NCBI GenBank assembly: GCA_900544265.1
Contig: UQUQ01000005.1
Coordinates: forward strand, 48,707-112,706
From: an uncultured Alistipes sp.
GTDB taxonomy: Bacteria > Bacteroidota > Bacteroidia > Bacteroidales > Rikenellaceae
DNA length: 64,000 bases
Direction: 5' to 3'
The stretch's first letter is position 1; each line of letters starts with the position of its first letter. A model generated the notes under the pieces. It saw nothing but the letters and a program-made list of their open reading frames with translations, did not search any database and was not told the DNA's origin. Made by a program: the position numbers and the translations under genes. Positions 56,785 through 64,000 of this stretch are shown here, in pieces.

Positions 56785-59781
56785 TCATAGTTTCAGCCGC
56801 AGCGAGAGCCCGTAGTAGAACTGGGGGATGCGGCTGCTGCCGAAGAGCGAACTCTCCAGTCCGGTCTGCGACGAGCGCACGCGCCCCATGTTGTGGAGAA
56901 AGTTGCGTGCGTAGAAGGTAATCGAGGCGAAGCGCCCGATCTCCTTCGTGAGGTTGAAGTTCACGGCAAAGGAGGCCGAGATGCGCTCCGAGTCGAAATA
57001 GTAGCTCGTGTTGCTCTTCACGACGAGCTTGGCCAGCTCCTGATAGAGGGCCGGGTCGTTGTCTCGGGCCCAGGCGAACTTCTCGGCAAAGGGGATCCGC
57101 TCGTCGGGCGCCTCCCACGTGGTGTAGTATTCGGGATAGACGGCGACGTAGCGGCCCCGGTCGTTGAGCGGCACGGAGGCGCCGAAGTAGTCCGAGGAAC
57201 TGTCGAGCAGGTAGCCGCGGGGCGAGCCGTCGCCGTATTGGCTCAAATTTCGGCCGTAGTCGTAGAGCGTGGTTTCGAGGCGCACGGAGAAGATCATGCG
57301 GATGCGCGGGATGTGCGTGATGACGGTCATGTTCAGGTTCACCTGCTTCTTGAGCGAGCCGTTGCTCACGGCTGCCGCCCCGGCGTAGTAACCGATATAC
57401 TTGTAGGGGCTGCCGTCGGCCATCGACGCCGAGGAGGAGAGTGTCGAGGCCACCTCCGTGAGGTTCAGCCCCTTGTAGCGGTAGTAGTTGCCGTCGAGAC
57501 GGATGCGCGTGCGCAGGGGGTTGATCTGCGCGAAGTCGGCCGTGAAGTCGACGCCCCAGCGCTCGACGGGCGAGCCGTTCGTGTACTGCGTCTGCGCGAC
57601 GAAGGTGTTGCGCTCGCGGTAGCCGATGGTCTGCGGCGCCTGCACCCCGGTGCGGTCCAGGACCGTCACCACGCCCGTCTCGCGGTCGATCGTGTAGATG
57701 CGGTCGGCCGAGGGGATCGTGCAGCCGGCCTCCAGGTCGGCCTGCGTCGTCAGCTTGTAGGTGAAGGGGGTGTAGATCGTCCGGCTCATGTAGGGATTCA
57801 CCGTCCGGTTGCGGAAGAGGGTCACGGCGAGGCGTGTGCCGCCGAGCGTGGCCTCGATGCCCGCCTCCTGCTGGACGGTGTACTGCCACTTCAGGTCGGG
57901 ATTCCGGGCCGGGGTTGTCGGCTGCGTATAGTAGGCGTAGAAGGTCGTGCCGTCGGCCGTCGTGCCGGGAGCGAAGGCGAGGCGGTCGCTGTACGACGGG
58001 GCCGGATAGAGCGTCTGGAAGGAGGGTTGCTTGACCGACTTGCCCCATCCGATGCGGACGGCAAGGTCGCTGACCAGCGACCGGCGGTTCTCCCACAGGA
58101 CGTATTTCGCGTTGAGACGCGGCGAGAGCGAGGCGACGGTGCCGTACTCCGAGCGGCGGATCAGCGTGGCGTCGGCGCGCAGCCCGGCCGACAGGCGCAG
58201 CAGCGACCGTCGCGTCACGGGCAAGGTCAGCTGCTCCTCGACGAAGAGTGCCGCATTGTGCATGAAGGGCAGGCGGTCGTAGCGGTATTCGCGCCAGGTC
58301 GGGGCATAGCGCATGTCCGTATAGTAGAGCCCCCGCCCGAGGTTGCCGCTTCCCGTCACTTCGCTGCCGAGCAGCAGGCGGCTCACGGCCTCGCCGACGC
58401 GGCGGTTCCAGTCGGCCCGCACCTTGAAGGAGTAGGCCAGCGGCTTCGAGTCGGTCCGCGAGAGGGTGTACCAGTAGCCCGTGGGGCTCAGGATGATGTC
58501 GGCCGCGGGGTTGTCGTCGTACTGTTCGGCGATGTGGTATCCGGCCTCCGTCGTGTGGATGTATGGCTGTGTCGAGGCGCTGTTCCGGTTCTCGTTCGTC
58601 TCGGTGAGCTTGTCGCTGTACGATGCCGTGGCCTGCACGTAGAGATTCGAGATCCACGGCTTGTCGAGCAGCCACTCCAGCTGGACGTTGCCGCGGGCCG
58701 CATAGTCGCGCGTCCGCGTATAGCTCTCCTTGAACTCGTCCGGATCGGCCTCGGAGTTGTAGCCGCCGAGGTTGCCCGCCACGGAGGCCGTCAGCCGCAG
58801 GGGACGGTCGCGGCGGTCGCGGAACGTATTGCTGTAGGTCAGGTTCAGGTTGTTGCGGTCATAGGCCGTATGGGGCGAGGCCAGGTTGCTGACCGAGCGG
58901 GCCCGCTCGATGTTGACGTTGAGAATCCCGGCGCGTTCCGACCCGTCGCGGCCGAGCAGGAATCCCTTGCTGAGGGCCATCTGCCGGGTCCGGGGCTCCA
59001 CGGTCATCTCGACGAGAAACGGCGTCTTGCCCCGGCGTGTGCGGATCTTCACGATGCCGTTCGACAGGTCGCCGTACTCGACCGACGGGATGCCCGTGAT
59101 GACCTCGACCGACTCGATGTTCGAGACCCCGATGTGGCGCAGGTCCGTACCCGCCGTCTCGGCTGTCGAGGCGTTGTTGCCGATCCGCATGCCGTCCAGC
59201 TCGACGGCCGTGCCGAACGAGGCGTTGCCCATCTCGCTGCCGCCGCCCGCATGCAGGGCGATGCGGCTGCTGCCCGAGGTGAGGTTCTGGTCGCCGGCCG
59301 TCTTGCCGCCGGGCAGCAGCGAGCCGATCTCGTTGATGTTGATGAGCTGGGCGTGCTCGATCGTGCGGCGGTCGATGACCTGCGAACTGCCCGACGTTTC
59401 GGTCCGTGTCTGCGCCGTAACGACCACTTCGTCGATCGAGAGGTTCGCCTCGCGCAGCGTCAGGTCGAGGGTGTTCTCCCCGTCGCGGAGCGTGAGCGGA
59501 ATCGTGCATGCGACATACCCCAGGCAGGTCACGTGCAGTTCGATCTGCCGGTCAGCGATCCCCGGAATGAGGTAGCGCCCTTCGTGGTCCGAAATGGCCC
59601 ACAGGCGCGACTCTCCCACGACGATCGCCGCACCGCACACCGCCTCGCCCGTGCGGGCGTCCGTCACGCGCCCCGTCAGCCGACAGGCCGTTTCGTGAGC
59701 ACGCACGCACGGCGTTGTCAGAAGCGCTGCGGCCAACAGGATCAGCAGGAGGTACCGGGACATTCCGTTGTTGTTTTTCAT
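56785..59781 (-). CDS. TonB-dependent receptor of the DUF4876 locus
   Basis: 998 residues from ATG at 59781 (MKNNNGMSRYLLLILLAAALLTT); an ATG 24 bases earlier is possible. Signal peptide, CarboxypepD_reg-like domain (CRLTGRVTDARTGEAVCGAA), plug with SIDEVVVTAQTRTETSGSSQ and VELDGMRIGNN, then the barrel ending PQFYYGLSLRLKL. First gene of the operon receptor - DUF4876 - DUF6850. A promoter TTG/TAATTTTG is found upstream on the minus strand. Confidence 0.93.
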   Translation of the reverse strand: MKNNNGMSRYLLLILLAAALLTTPCVRAHETACRLTGRVTDARTGEAVCGAAIVVGESRLWAISDHEGRYLIPGIADRQIELHVTCLGYVACTIPLTLRDGENTLDLTLREANLSIDEVVVTAQTRTETSGSSQVIDRRTIEHAQLININEIGSLLPGGKTAGDQNLTSGSSRIALHAGGGSEMGNASFGTAVELDGMRIGNNASTAETAGTDLRHIGVSNIESVEVITGIPSVEYGDLSNGIVKIRTRRGKTPFLVEMTVEPRTRQMALSKGFLLGRDGSERAGILNVNIERARSVSNLASPHTAYDRNNLNLTYSNTFRDRRDRPLRLTASVAGNLGGYNSEADPDEFKESYTRTRDYAARGNVQLEWLLDKPWISNLYVQATASYSDKLTETNENRNSASTQPYIHTTEAGYHIAEQYDDNPAADIILSPTGYWYTLSRTDSKPLAYSFKVRADWNRRVGEAVSRLLLGSEVTGSGNLGRGLYYTDMRYAPTWREYRYDRLPFMHNAALFVEEQLTLPVTRRSLLRLSAGLRADATLIRRSEYGTVASLSPRLNAKYVLWENRRSLVSDLAVRIGWGKSVKQPSFQTLYPAPSYSDRLAFAPGTTADGTTFYAYYTQPTTPARNPDLKWQYTVQQEAGIEATLGGTRLAVTLFRNRTVNPYMSRTIYTPFTYKLTTQADLEAGCTIPSADRIYTIDRETGVVTVLDRTGVQAPQTIGYRERNTFVAQTQYTNGSPVERWGVDFTADFAQINPLRTRIRLDGNYYRYKGLNLTEVASTLSSSASMADGSPYKYIGYYAGAAAVSNGSLKKQVNLNMTVITHIPRIRMIFSVRLETTLYDYGRNLSQYGDGSPRGYLLDSSSDYFGASVPLNDRGRYVAVYPEYYTTWEAPDERIPFAEKFAWARDNDPALYQELAKLVVKSNTSYYFDSERISASFAVNFNLTKEIGRFASITFYARNFLHNMGRVRSSQTGLESSLFGSSRIPQFYYGLSLRLKL

Positions 59782-59842
59782 GGAGTTTTCTGTGGTGGCG
59801 GCCACCCGGAAGGAGGATAGCCCCGTCTCGTTTTCACCGTCG

Positions 59843-59873
59843 CAAAATTAGGCCGCCCGACCGGGCGCGGCAA
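59843..59873 (-). promoter_or_regulatory. Promoter of the TonB receptor operon
   Basis: TTG at 59873-59871 and TAATTTTG at 59850-59843 on the minus strand, 20 bp apart. Confidence 0.75.
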
Positions 59874-60012
59874 TCCCCAAATCTCGGTAAATTGGATGGG
59901 AACCTGTGTTTGCTACCGGTAAATCATTGCAGGATAGCATGTTGCGTTTTGCGTTGTCTGCGGTTGCCTCCCCTCGGTCCGGAATTTCGGTACGGCAGAT
60001 ATCCTCAATTTT

Positions 60013-60045
60013 AGGTATGGACGGCCGTAGGACTTTTCCATACCT
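60013..60045. repeat. Dyad AGGTATGG-N17-CCATACCT, possible operator
   Basis: Perfect 8-bp arms at 60013-60020 and 60038-60045 overlap the -33 and -7 regions of the plus-strand promoter. A dimeric regulator could bind here. Confidence 0.6.
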
Positions 60046-60048
60046 TTG
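60018..60048 (+). promoter_or_regulatory. Promoter of the OB-fold-PepSY-ABC operon
   Basis: TACCTTTG at 60041-60048 fits TAnnTTTG; TGG at 60018-60020 replaces the usual TTG, spacing 20 bp. It predicts a start near 60054 and excludes an ATG at 60046. Confidence 0.6.
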
Positions 60049-60072
60049 CGGCGTCAAACCCAAAAAATTCTG

Positions 60073-60672
60073 ATGAAAATGAAAAGAATCGTACTCTCTC
60101 TTTCCCGTGCGCTGCTGCTGTGCGGCTTGCTGGCGGGCGTCGCCTGCGGCGGCAATACCACGAAAAAATCCGCTGCGCAGACGGCGGCTGCGGAGCAGTC
60201 GTCCGTGCTGGAGATCGACGACCTGCTGGCGGCGGCCGATTCGCTCGTCGGTCGAAGCGTCACCATCGAAGGGGTCTGCACGCATACGTGCAAGCACGGC
60301 GCGCGCAAAATCTTCCTCATGGGCAGCGACGATACGCAGACCATCCGTGTCGAGAGCGGCGAGCTGGGACGCTTCGATCCGCAGTGCGTGAACCGCATCG
60401 TGCGCGTCACGGGCACGCTCGACGAGCAGCGCGTCGACGAAGCCTACCTCACGCGCTGGGAGGCGCAGCTTGCCGGCGCCGCGGGCGAGCAGCACGGTAC
60501 GACCGAGGCGGGCTGCGACGCCGAGAAGGCTGCCCGGCAGGAGACCGGAAACAGCGTCCAGGAGCGTATCGCCGACTTCCGCGCCCGGATTGCCGCCCGC
60601 AAGGCCGCCGAAGGCAAGGAGTACCTGTCGTTCTACTACGTGACGGCCTCTTCGTATGAAATTCAGCAGTAA
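60073..60672 (+). CDS. Lipoprotein with OB-fold-like domain
   Basis: 199 residues from ATG at 60073. Signal peptide with lipobox AGVAC near residue 25. The core VLEIDDLLAAADSLVGRSVTIEG, CTHTCKHGARKIFLMGSDD and VNRIVRVTGTLDEQRVD looks like an OB fold as in exported stress proteins. The C-terminal half is helical and Ala/Arg-rich. CTHTCKHG could bind metal. Overlaps the PepSY-type gene by 17 bases, so coupled. Confidence 0.6.
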   Translation: MKMKRIVLSLSRALLLCGLLAGVACGGNTTKKSAAQTAAAEQSSVLEIDDLLAAADSLVGRSVTIEGVCTHTCKHGARKIFLMGSDDTQTIRVESGELGRFDPQCVNRIVRVTGTLDEQRVDEAYLTRWEAQLAGAAGEQHGTTEAGCDAEKAARQETGNSVQERIADFRARIAARKAAEGKEYLSFYYVTASSYEIQQ

Positions 60673-61222
60673 CGACCTGCGGCGCTGGTGCCGGCTGCTG
60701 CACCGCGACCTGTCGTACTTCTTCGCCGGCATGGTACTCATCTATGCCCTGTCGGGCATCGCGATGAACCACCGCGACACGTTCAATCCCGACTATGCGG
60801 TCTCGCGCACGCGCCTCGCACTCGACCTCCCGGCTGCCGCCGGCAGCGACTACACGCGCGCCGAGGTCGAGGCGCTGCTCGCTGCGGCGGGGGTCGGCGA
60901 GGCCTACGTGAAGCACTACCGGCCCGATACGGCCACGCTCAAGGTCTTCCTGCAGGGCGGCTCGTCGCTTACGGTCGACCTCGCCCGCGGCGATGCGCTC
61001 TACGAGCGCCTCACGCGCCGCTACGTGTGGAGCGCCCTGACCCGTCTGCACTACAATCCGGGCAGGTGGTGGACCCTCTTCGCCGACGCATTCGCCGGCG
61101 GGCTGATCCTCATCACCCTCACGGGGCTGCTGCTGGTCAAGGGCCCCAAGGGGCTCCGCGGCCGCGGCGGCATCGAGCTGGCCGCAGGTATCCTCGTCCC
61201 GCTGCTGTTTCTGCTGATCTGA
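60656..61222 (+). CDS. PepSY-associated membrane protein
   Basis: 188 residues. A membrane helix near residues 20-38 (LSYFFAGMVLIYALSGIAMNH), a central soluble part with a PepSY-like half domain, and two C-terminal helices (WWTLFADAFAGGLILITLTGLLLVK, quoted in part: GLILITLTGLLLVK). Members sit in iron and copper uptake clusters as ferric reductase-like or regulatory proteins. No heme-binding His pair is obvious. Confidence 0.78.
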   Translation: MKFSSNDLRRWCRLLHRDLSYFFAGMVLIYALSGIAMNHRDTFNPDYAVSRTRLALDLPAAAGSDYTRAEVEALLAAAGVGEAYVKHYRPDTATLKVFLQGGSSLTVDLARGDALYERLTRRYVWSALTRLHYNPGRWWTLFADAFAGGLILITLTGLLLVKGPKGLRGRGGIELAAGILVPLLFLLI

Positions 61223-61235
61223 ACACGACACGCAT

Positions 61236-62120
61236 ATGGAATCCGTTATCGAATGCCGTCACCTGACACACCGTTACGGACGGCGCACCATCTATGAAGA
61301 CCTCTCGTTCGACGTCCCGCAGGGCCGGATCCTCGGGCTGCTGGGCAAGAACGGCACGGGCAAGACCACGACGATCAATATCTTGAGCGGCTACCTCGAA
61401 CCGCAGGCGGGCGAATGCCGCATCTTCGGCGAGAACATCCGCACGATGTCGCCCCTGACGCGGCGGCGGATCGGCCTGCTCATCGAAGGGCACGTGCAGT
61501 ATCAGTTCATGACGATCCGGCAGATCGAGCGCTTCTATGCCGCCTTCTATCCCGCCTGGAACCGCGACGCCTACTATGCGCTGATGGAGAAGCTGCAGGT
61601 GGCGCCCGGGCAGCGCATCGCCCGCATGTCGTGCGGGCAGCGTTCGCAGGTGGCCCTCGGGCTGATCCTCGCGCAGAATGCCGACCTGCTGGTGCTCGAC
61701 GACTTCTCGATGGGGCTCGACCCGGGCTACCGGCGCCTCTTCGTCGACTACCTGCGCGACTTCGCCCGGGCCGAGGGCAAGACCGTCTTCCTCACCTCGC
61801 ACATCATCCAGGACATGGAGCGGCTCATCGACGACTGCATCATCATGGACTACGGGCGCATCCTCGTGCAGATGCCCGTCGATGAACTGCTGCGCACCTT
61901 CCGCCGCTACACGTTCCGCTGTGCGGACGACGCGGTGCTGCCGTCGGACGGCGACCTGCGCCACCCCTCCGTGCTGCGCGGGCGCGGCGAGCTCTGCTCC
62001 TTCCTGCCGCCCGAGGAGGTCCGCCTGCGTCTGGCGCGGGCCGGAATCCCGGGCGACGACTTCACCGTAGAAACACTCAATCTCGAAGATGCCTTCATCG
62101 GGCTGACCGGAAAATACTGA
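61236..62120 (+). CDS. ABC transporter ATP-binding protein, unusual Walker B
   Basis: 294 residues. Walker A GKNGTGKTT, Q-loop region RIGLLIEGHVQYQF, signature MSCGQRSQVALGL (usually LSGGQ) and Walker B LVLDDFSMGLD, where the catalytic Glu after the Walker Asp is Asp. H-loop His is in FLTSHIIQDMERL. Substitution of the catalytic Glu lowers ATP hydrolysis in many ABC proteins, so it may work slowly or as a regulator. It likely pairs with the next gene, an inner-membrane permease. Confidence 0.85.
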   Translation: MESVIECRHLTHRYGRRTIYEDLSFDVPQGRILGLLGKNGTGKTTTINILSGYLEPQAGECRIFGENIRTMSPLTRRRIGLLIEGHVQYQFMTIRQIERFYAAFYPAWNRDAYYALMEKLQVAPGQRIARMSCGQRSQVALGLILAQNADLLVLDDFSMGLDPGYRRLFVDYLRDFARAEGKTVFLTSHIIQDMERLIDDCIIMDYGRILVQMPVDELLRTFRRYTFRCADDAVLPSDGDLRHPSVLRGRGELCSFLPPEEVRLRLARAGIPGDDFTVETLNLEDAFIGLTGKY

Positions 62121-62127
62121 TCGAACC

Positions 62128-62799
62128 ATGTGGAAAGCCATGTTGTACAAGGAGTGGATCAAGACCCGCTGGTACCTGCTCGCGGCCTTTGCCGTGCTGG
62201 GCGGATTCGCGGGCTATGCCCTCGTGAAACTCCACCGGGCCGCCGCCCTGATGGGTGCCGGCCATATCTGGGAGGTGATGGTGACGCGCAATGCCGTCTT
62301 CATCGACCAGATGGAATACCTCCCGCTGCTCGTCGGCCTGCTGCTTGCCGCCGTGCAGTTTGTCCCCGAGATGCAGCGCAAGTGCCTCAAGCTGACGCTG
62401 CACCTCCCCGTCCCGGCGCTGGCCACGCTGGCCGCCATGGTCGGATACGGCACGGCGGCGCTGCTGCTCCTCTTCGGGCTGTGCATCCTGCTGCTTGCGG
62501 CGGGGGCCTCGCCCGTGCTGCCGCACGAGCTGGTGTGGAACATCCTCTCGACGGCGCTGCCGTGGTGCCTGGCCGGTGTGGCGGCCTACCTGTTCGGCGC
62601 CTGGACGATCCTCGAACCGACGTGGAAACGGCGTCTGGTGAACATCCTGATGAGCGTCCTACTGCTGCGTATCTACTTCCTCGCGCCCGGGCCGCGGGCC
62701 TATGGCGGTTTTCTGCCCGTGCTGGCGCTGCTGACCCTCGCCTCGGCCGCGTTGAGCTGGCTCTCGGTCGTGCGCTTCATGGCCGGACGTCAGGACTGA
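62128..62799 (+). CDS. ABC-type membrane protein
   Basis: 223 residues with about six hydrophobic segments (first around 16-34). Start MWKAMLYKEWIKTRWYLL resembles ABC-2 type permeases, which begin with a Lys-Glu-Trp helix. It lies 7 bases after the ATP-binding gene, whose product is its presumed partner. Substrate unknown. Confidence 0.75.
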   Translation: MWKAMLYKEWIKTRWYLLAAFAVLGGFAGYALVKLHRAAALMGAGHIWEVMVTRNAVFIDQMEYLPLLVGLLLAAVQFVPEMQRKCLKLTLHLPVPALATLAAMVGYGTAALLLLFGLCILLLAAGASPVLPHELVWNILSTALPWCLAGVAAYLFGAWTILEPTWKRRLVNILMSVLLLRIYFLAPGPRAYGGFLPVLALLTLASAALSWLSVVRFMAGRQD

Positions 62800-62813
62800 A
62801 CCTCTAAAACACG

Positions 62814-63851
62814 ATGAAAATGACACGTTTCGCAAAACTTTTCTTCTGGTTTCTCGCGGCCGTACTGCTGCTCTGGCAGCTGCCGTGGGCAATCGGCTAC
62901 CTCACCGCAAAACCGGCGAACACTCCCTTCACCCTCTACAGCGAGGTGCTCGGTGACTTCGTCATGATCCGCTACCACGACAAGGAGGCCGAATACCTCG
63001 ACCGCCGCGGCATGAGCTACTCGCGCCGCGAGTTCGACTCGCTGCTGCCGCTCTTCTATGCCCGGCAGCTGGTCGCCGACAACCGCTTCCCCGATTCGGT
63101 GGCGGGGCGTCCCGTCACGCTGCGCGAGGTGCAGCAGGCCTCGTTCATCTTCCGCTCGACGCCCAAAGACCTCAATCGGCCCTCGCCGGGAATCCACTTC
63201 CTGCTCGAGTCGATGTCCGGACGCGTCGATCTGACGATGCCGTCGGATGCCTTCCGCCTGACGGAGCGCGGCATCGAGTTCATCGACATGGCGTCGAACC
63301 GCATCGACAGCGCGAAGAGTGCGCGCTTCACGGCGACGATGCGCCGCAAGGGGATGCGGTTCCCCGTCCGGGAGATTGCCGGCAACCCCACGGCCCGCAA
63401 GGAGTACGACGAGGGCTACGTGCTGCTCGATGCCGACGGACGGCTGTTCCACCTCAAGATGGTGCAGGAGCGTCCCTACGTGCGGGCCGTTGAGCTGCCC
63501 GAGGGGGTGCGGCTGCGCCACCTCTTCATCACCGAATTCCGCAGCCGCCGGATGCTGGCCCTCATGACCGACGACGAGAACCGGCTCCATGCCCTGCTGA
63601 TGCCGGGCTATGCCGTGCGGCCGGTCGAGGGGGTCACGTTCGATCCGACGCGCGAGTCGATGACGATCGTCGGATCGCTGCTCGACTGGACGCTCTGCGT
63701 GGCGGATGACGATACGGAGCGTTACTATGCCGTCTCGGCCGACGACCTTTCGCTGCTCGACACGATGCGCCGCACCATCCCGCTGCGCCACATCCCGGGA
63801 CTCTCCTTCACCTCCCCCGCCGACCGCTACGTCCGTCCGCGGCTACGGTAA
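62814..63851 (+). CDS. DUF4857 family membrane-anchored protein
   Basis: 345 residues. One N-terminal membrane helix (residues about 7-30), then an extracytoplasmic domain of beta-propeller-like strands. It matches the DUF4857 family, which occurs with this ABC gene set in Bacteroidetes. Function is unknown. It is the last gene of the operon; the 149 bases that follow to the window edge show nothing recognisable except an AT-rich TTAACTTTA near 63935. Confidence 0.8.
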   Translation: MKMTRFAKLFFWFLAAVLLLWQLPWAIGYLTAKPANTPFTLYSEVLGDFVMIRYHDKEAEYLDRRGMSYSRREFDSLLPLFYARQLVADNRFPDSVAGRPVTLREVQQASFIFRSTPKDLNRPSPGIHFLLESMSGRVDLTMPSDAFRLTERGIEFIDMASNRIDSAKSARFTATMRRKGMRFPVREIAGNPTARKEYDEGYVLLDADGRLFHLKMVQERPYVRAVELPEGVRLRHLFITEFRSRRMLALMTDDENRLHALLMPGYAVRPVEGVTFDPTRESMTIVGSLLDWTLCVADDDTERYYAVSADDLSLLDTMRRTIPLRHIPGLSFTSPADRYVRPRLR

Positions 63852-64000
63852 GGTCGGACAGGTCCGCCATGTCTGCCACCTGCCCGGAGGAGGCCGCGTC
63901 GCATCGGGCATTTGCAAATCACGAAAGATTTGGTTAACTTTACGTGATGTTCCCGCCGCGGAAGGCGCGGGAGCGAGCCAGGACAAACCGCCACGAACAT

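Overview
The window looks like chromosomal DNA of a gut Bacteroidetes, most likely Alistipes or a close relative. The evidence is GC-rich coding sequence, promoters of the Bacteroidetes type (TTG or TTTG about 19-20 bp before TAnnTTTG), SusC-like TonB-dependent receptors, fimbrillin-like lipoproteins, PorV/PorQ-type, DUF4876, DUF6850 and DUF4857 proteins, and a tmRNA with no encoded CCA. The genus is an inference from protein style and GC, not from a marker gene.

Layout. 1-8.9 kb (minus strand): the start of a Big_2 lipoprotein, an S41 peptidase, then a tight housekeeping operon dnaN - exonuclease - LysM protein - rex - ribF-like - thioesterase, and a nucleoside phosphorylase. 9-20.7 kb (plus): glmM, a peptidase, an IMPase-family phosphatase and glmS; then msrC, a nitroreductase, cysK-cysE behind a Cys-rich leader peptide and terminator, an MFS transporter and an AT-rich orphan integrase. 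20.7-25 kb: DUF2461 gene, glyA, fabG and a noncoding tandem array of palindromic repeats. 25-37.5 kb: envelope genes (PorV/PorQ-like, BamA-like, EptA-like), a histone H1-like protein, a FeoA-FeoB fusion with a small Cys-rich partner, LrgA/LrgB, a YidE-type transporter and an aminotransferase. 37.5-43.5 kb: cyclophilin, purT, tmRNA, ftsE, gyrB and udk.

Accessory region 43.8-49.4 kb: a lipoprotein with an IdeS/Mac-like cysteine protease domain, a fimbrillin-like lipoprotein, then a minus-strand operon of two DUF2589 proteins and an unknown protein with an SGC...H motif. Upstream of that operon lies a 100-bp segment bounded by 16-bp inverted repeats. It contains a promoter and sits beside a serine DNA invertase gene: a probable phase switch. 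In the sequenced orientation the promoter points at the invertase and away from the operon.

49.5-63.9 kb: a TonB receptor with a beta-helix lipoprotein, then a divergent island. On the minus strand it has a TonB receptor, a DUF4876 lipoprotein and a DUF6850 barrel. On the plus strand it has an OB-fold-like lipoprotein, a PepSY-type membrane protein, an ABC ATPase, a membrane permease and a DUF4857 protein. The divergent promoters flank a dyad that may be an operator; the set looks like a nutrient (perhaps metal) uptake system.

The two observations most worth following are the invertible promoter of the DUF2589 operon (48584-48715) and the candidate cysteine-attenuation leader of cysK-cysE (15859-16087).
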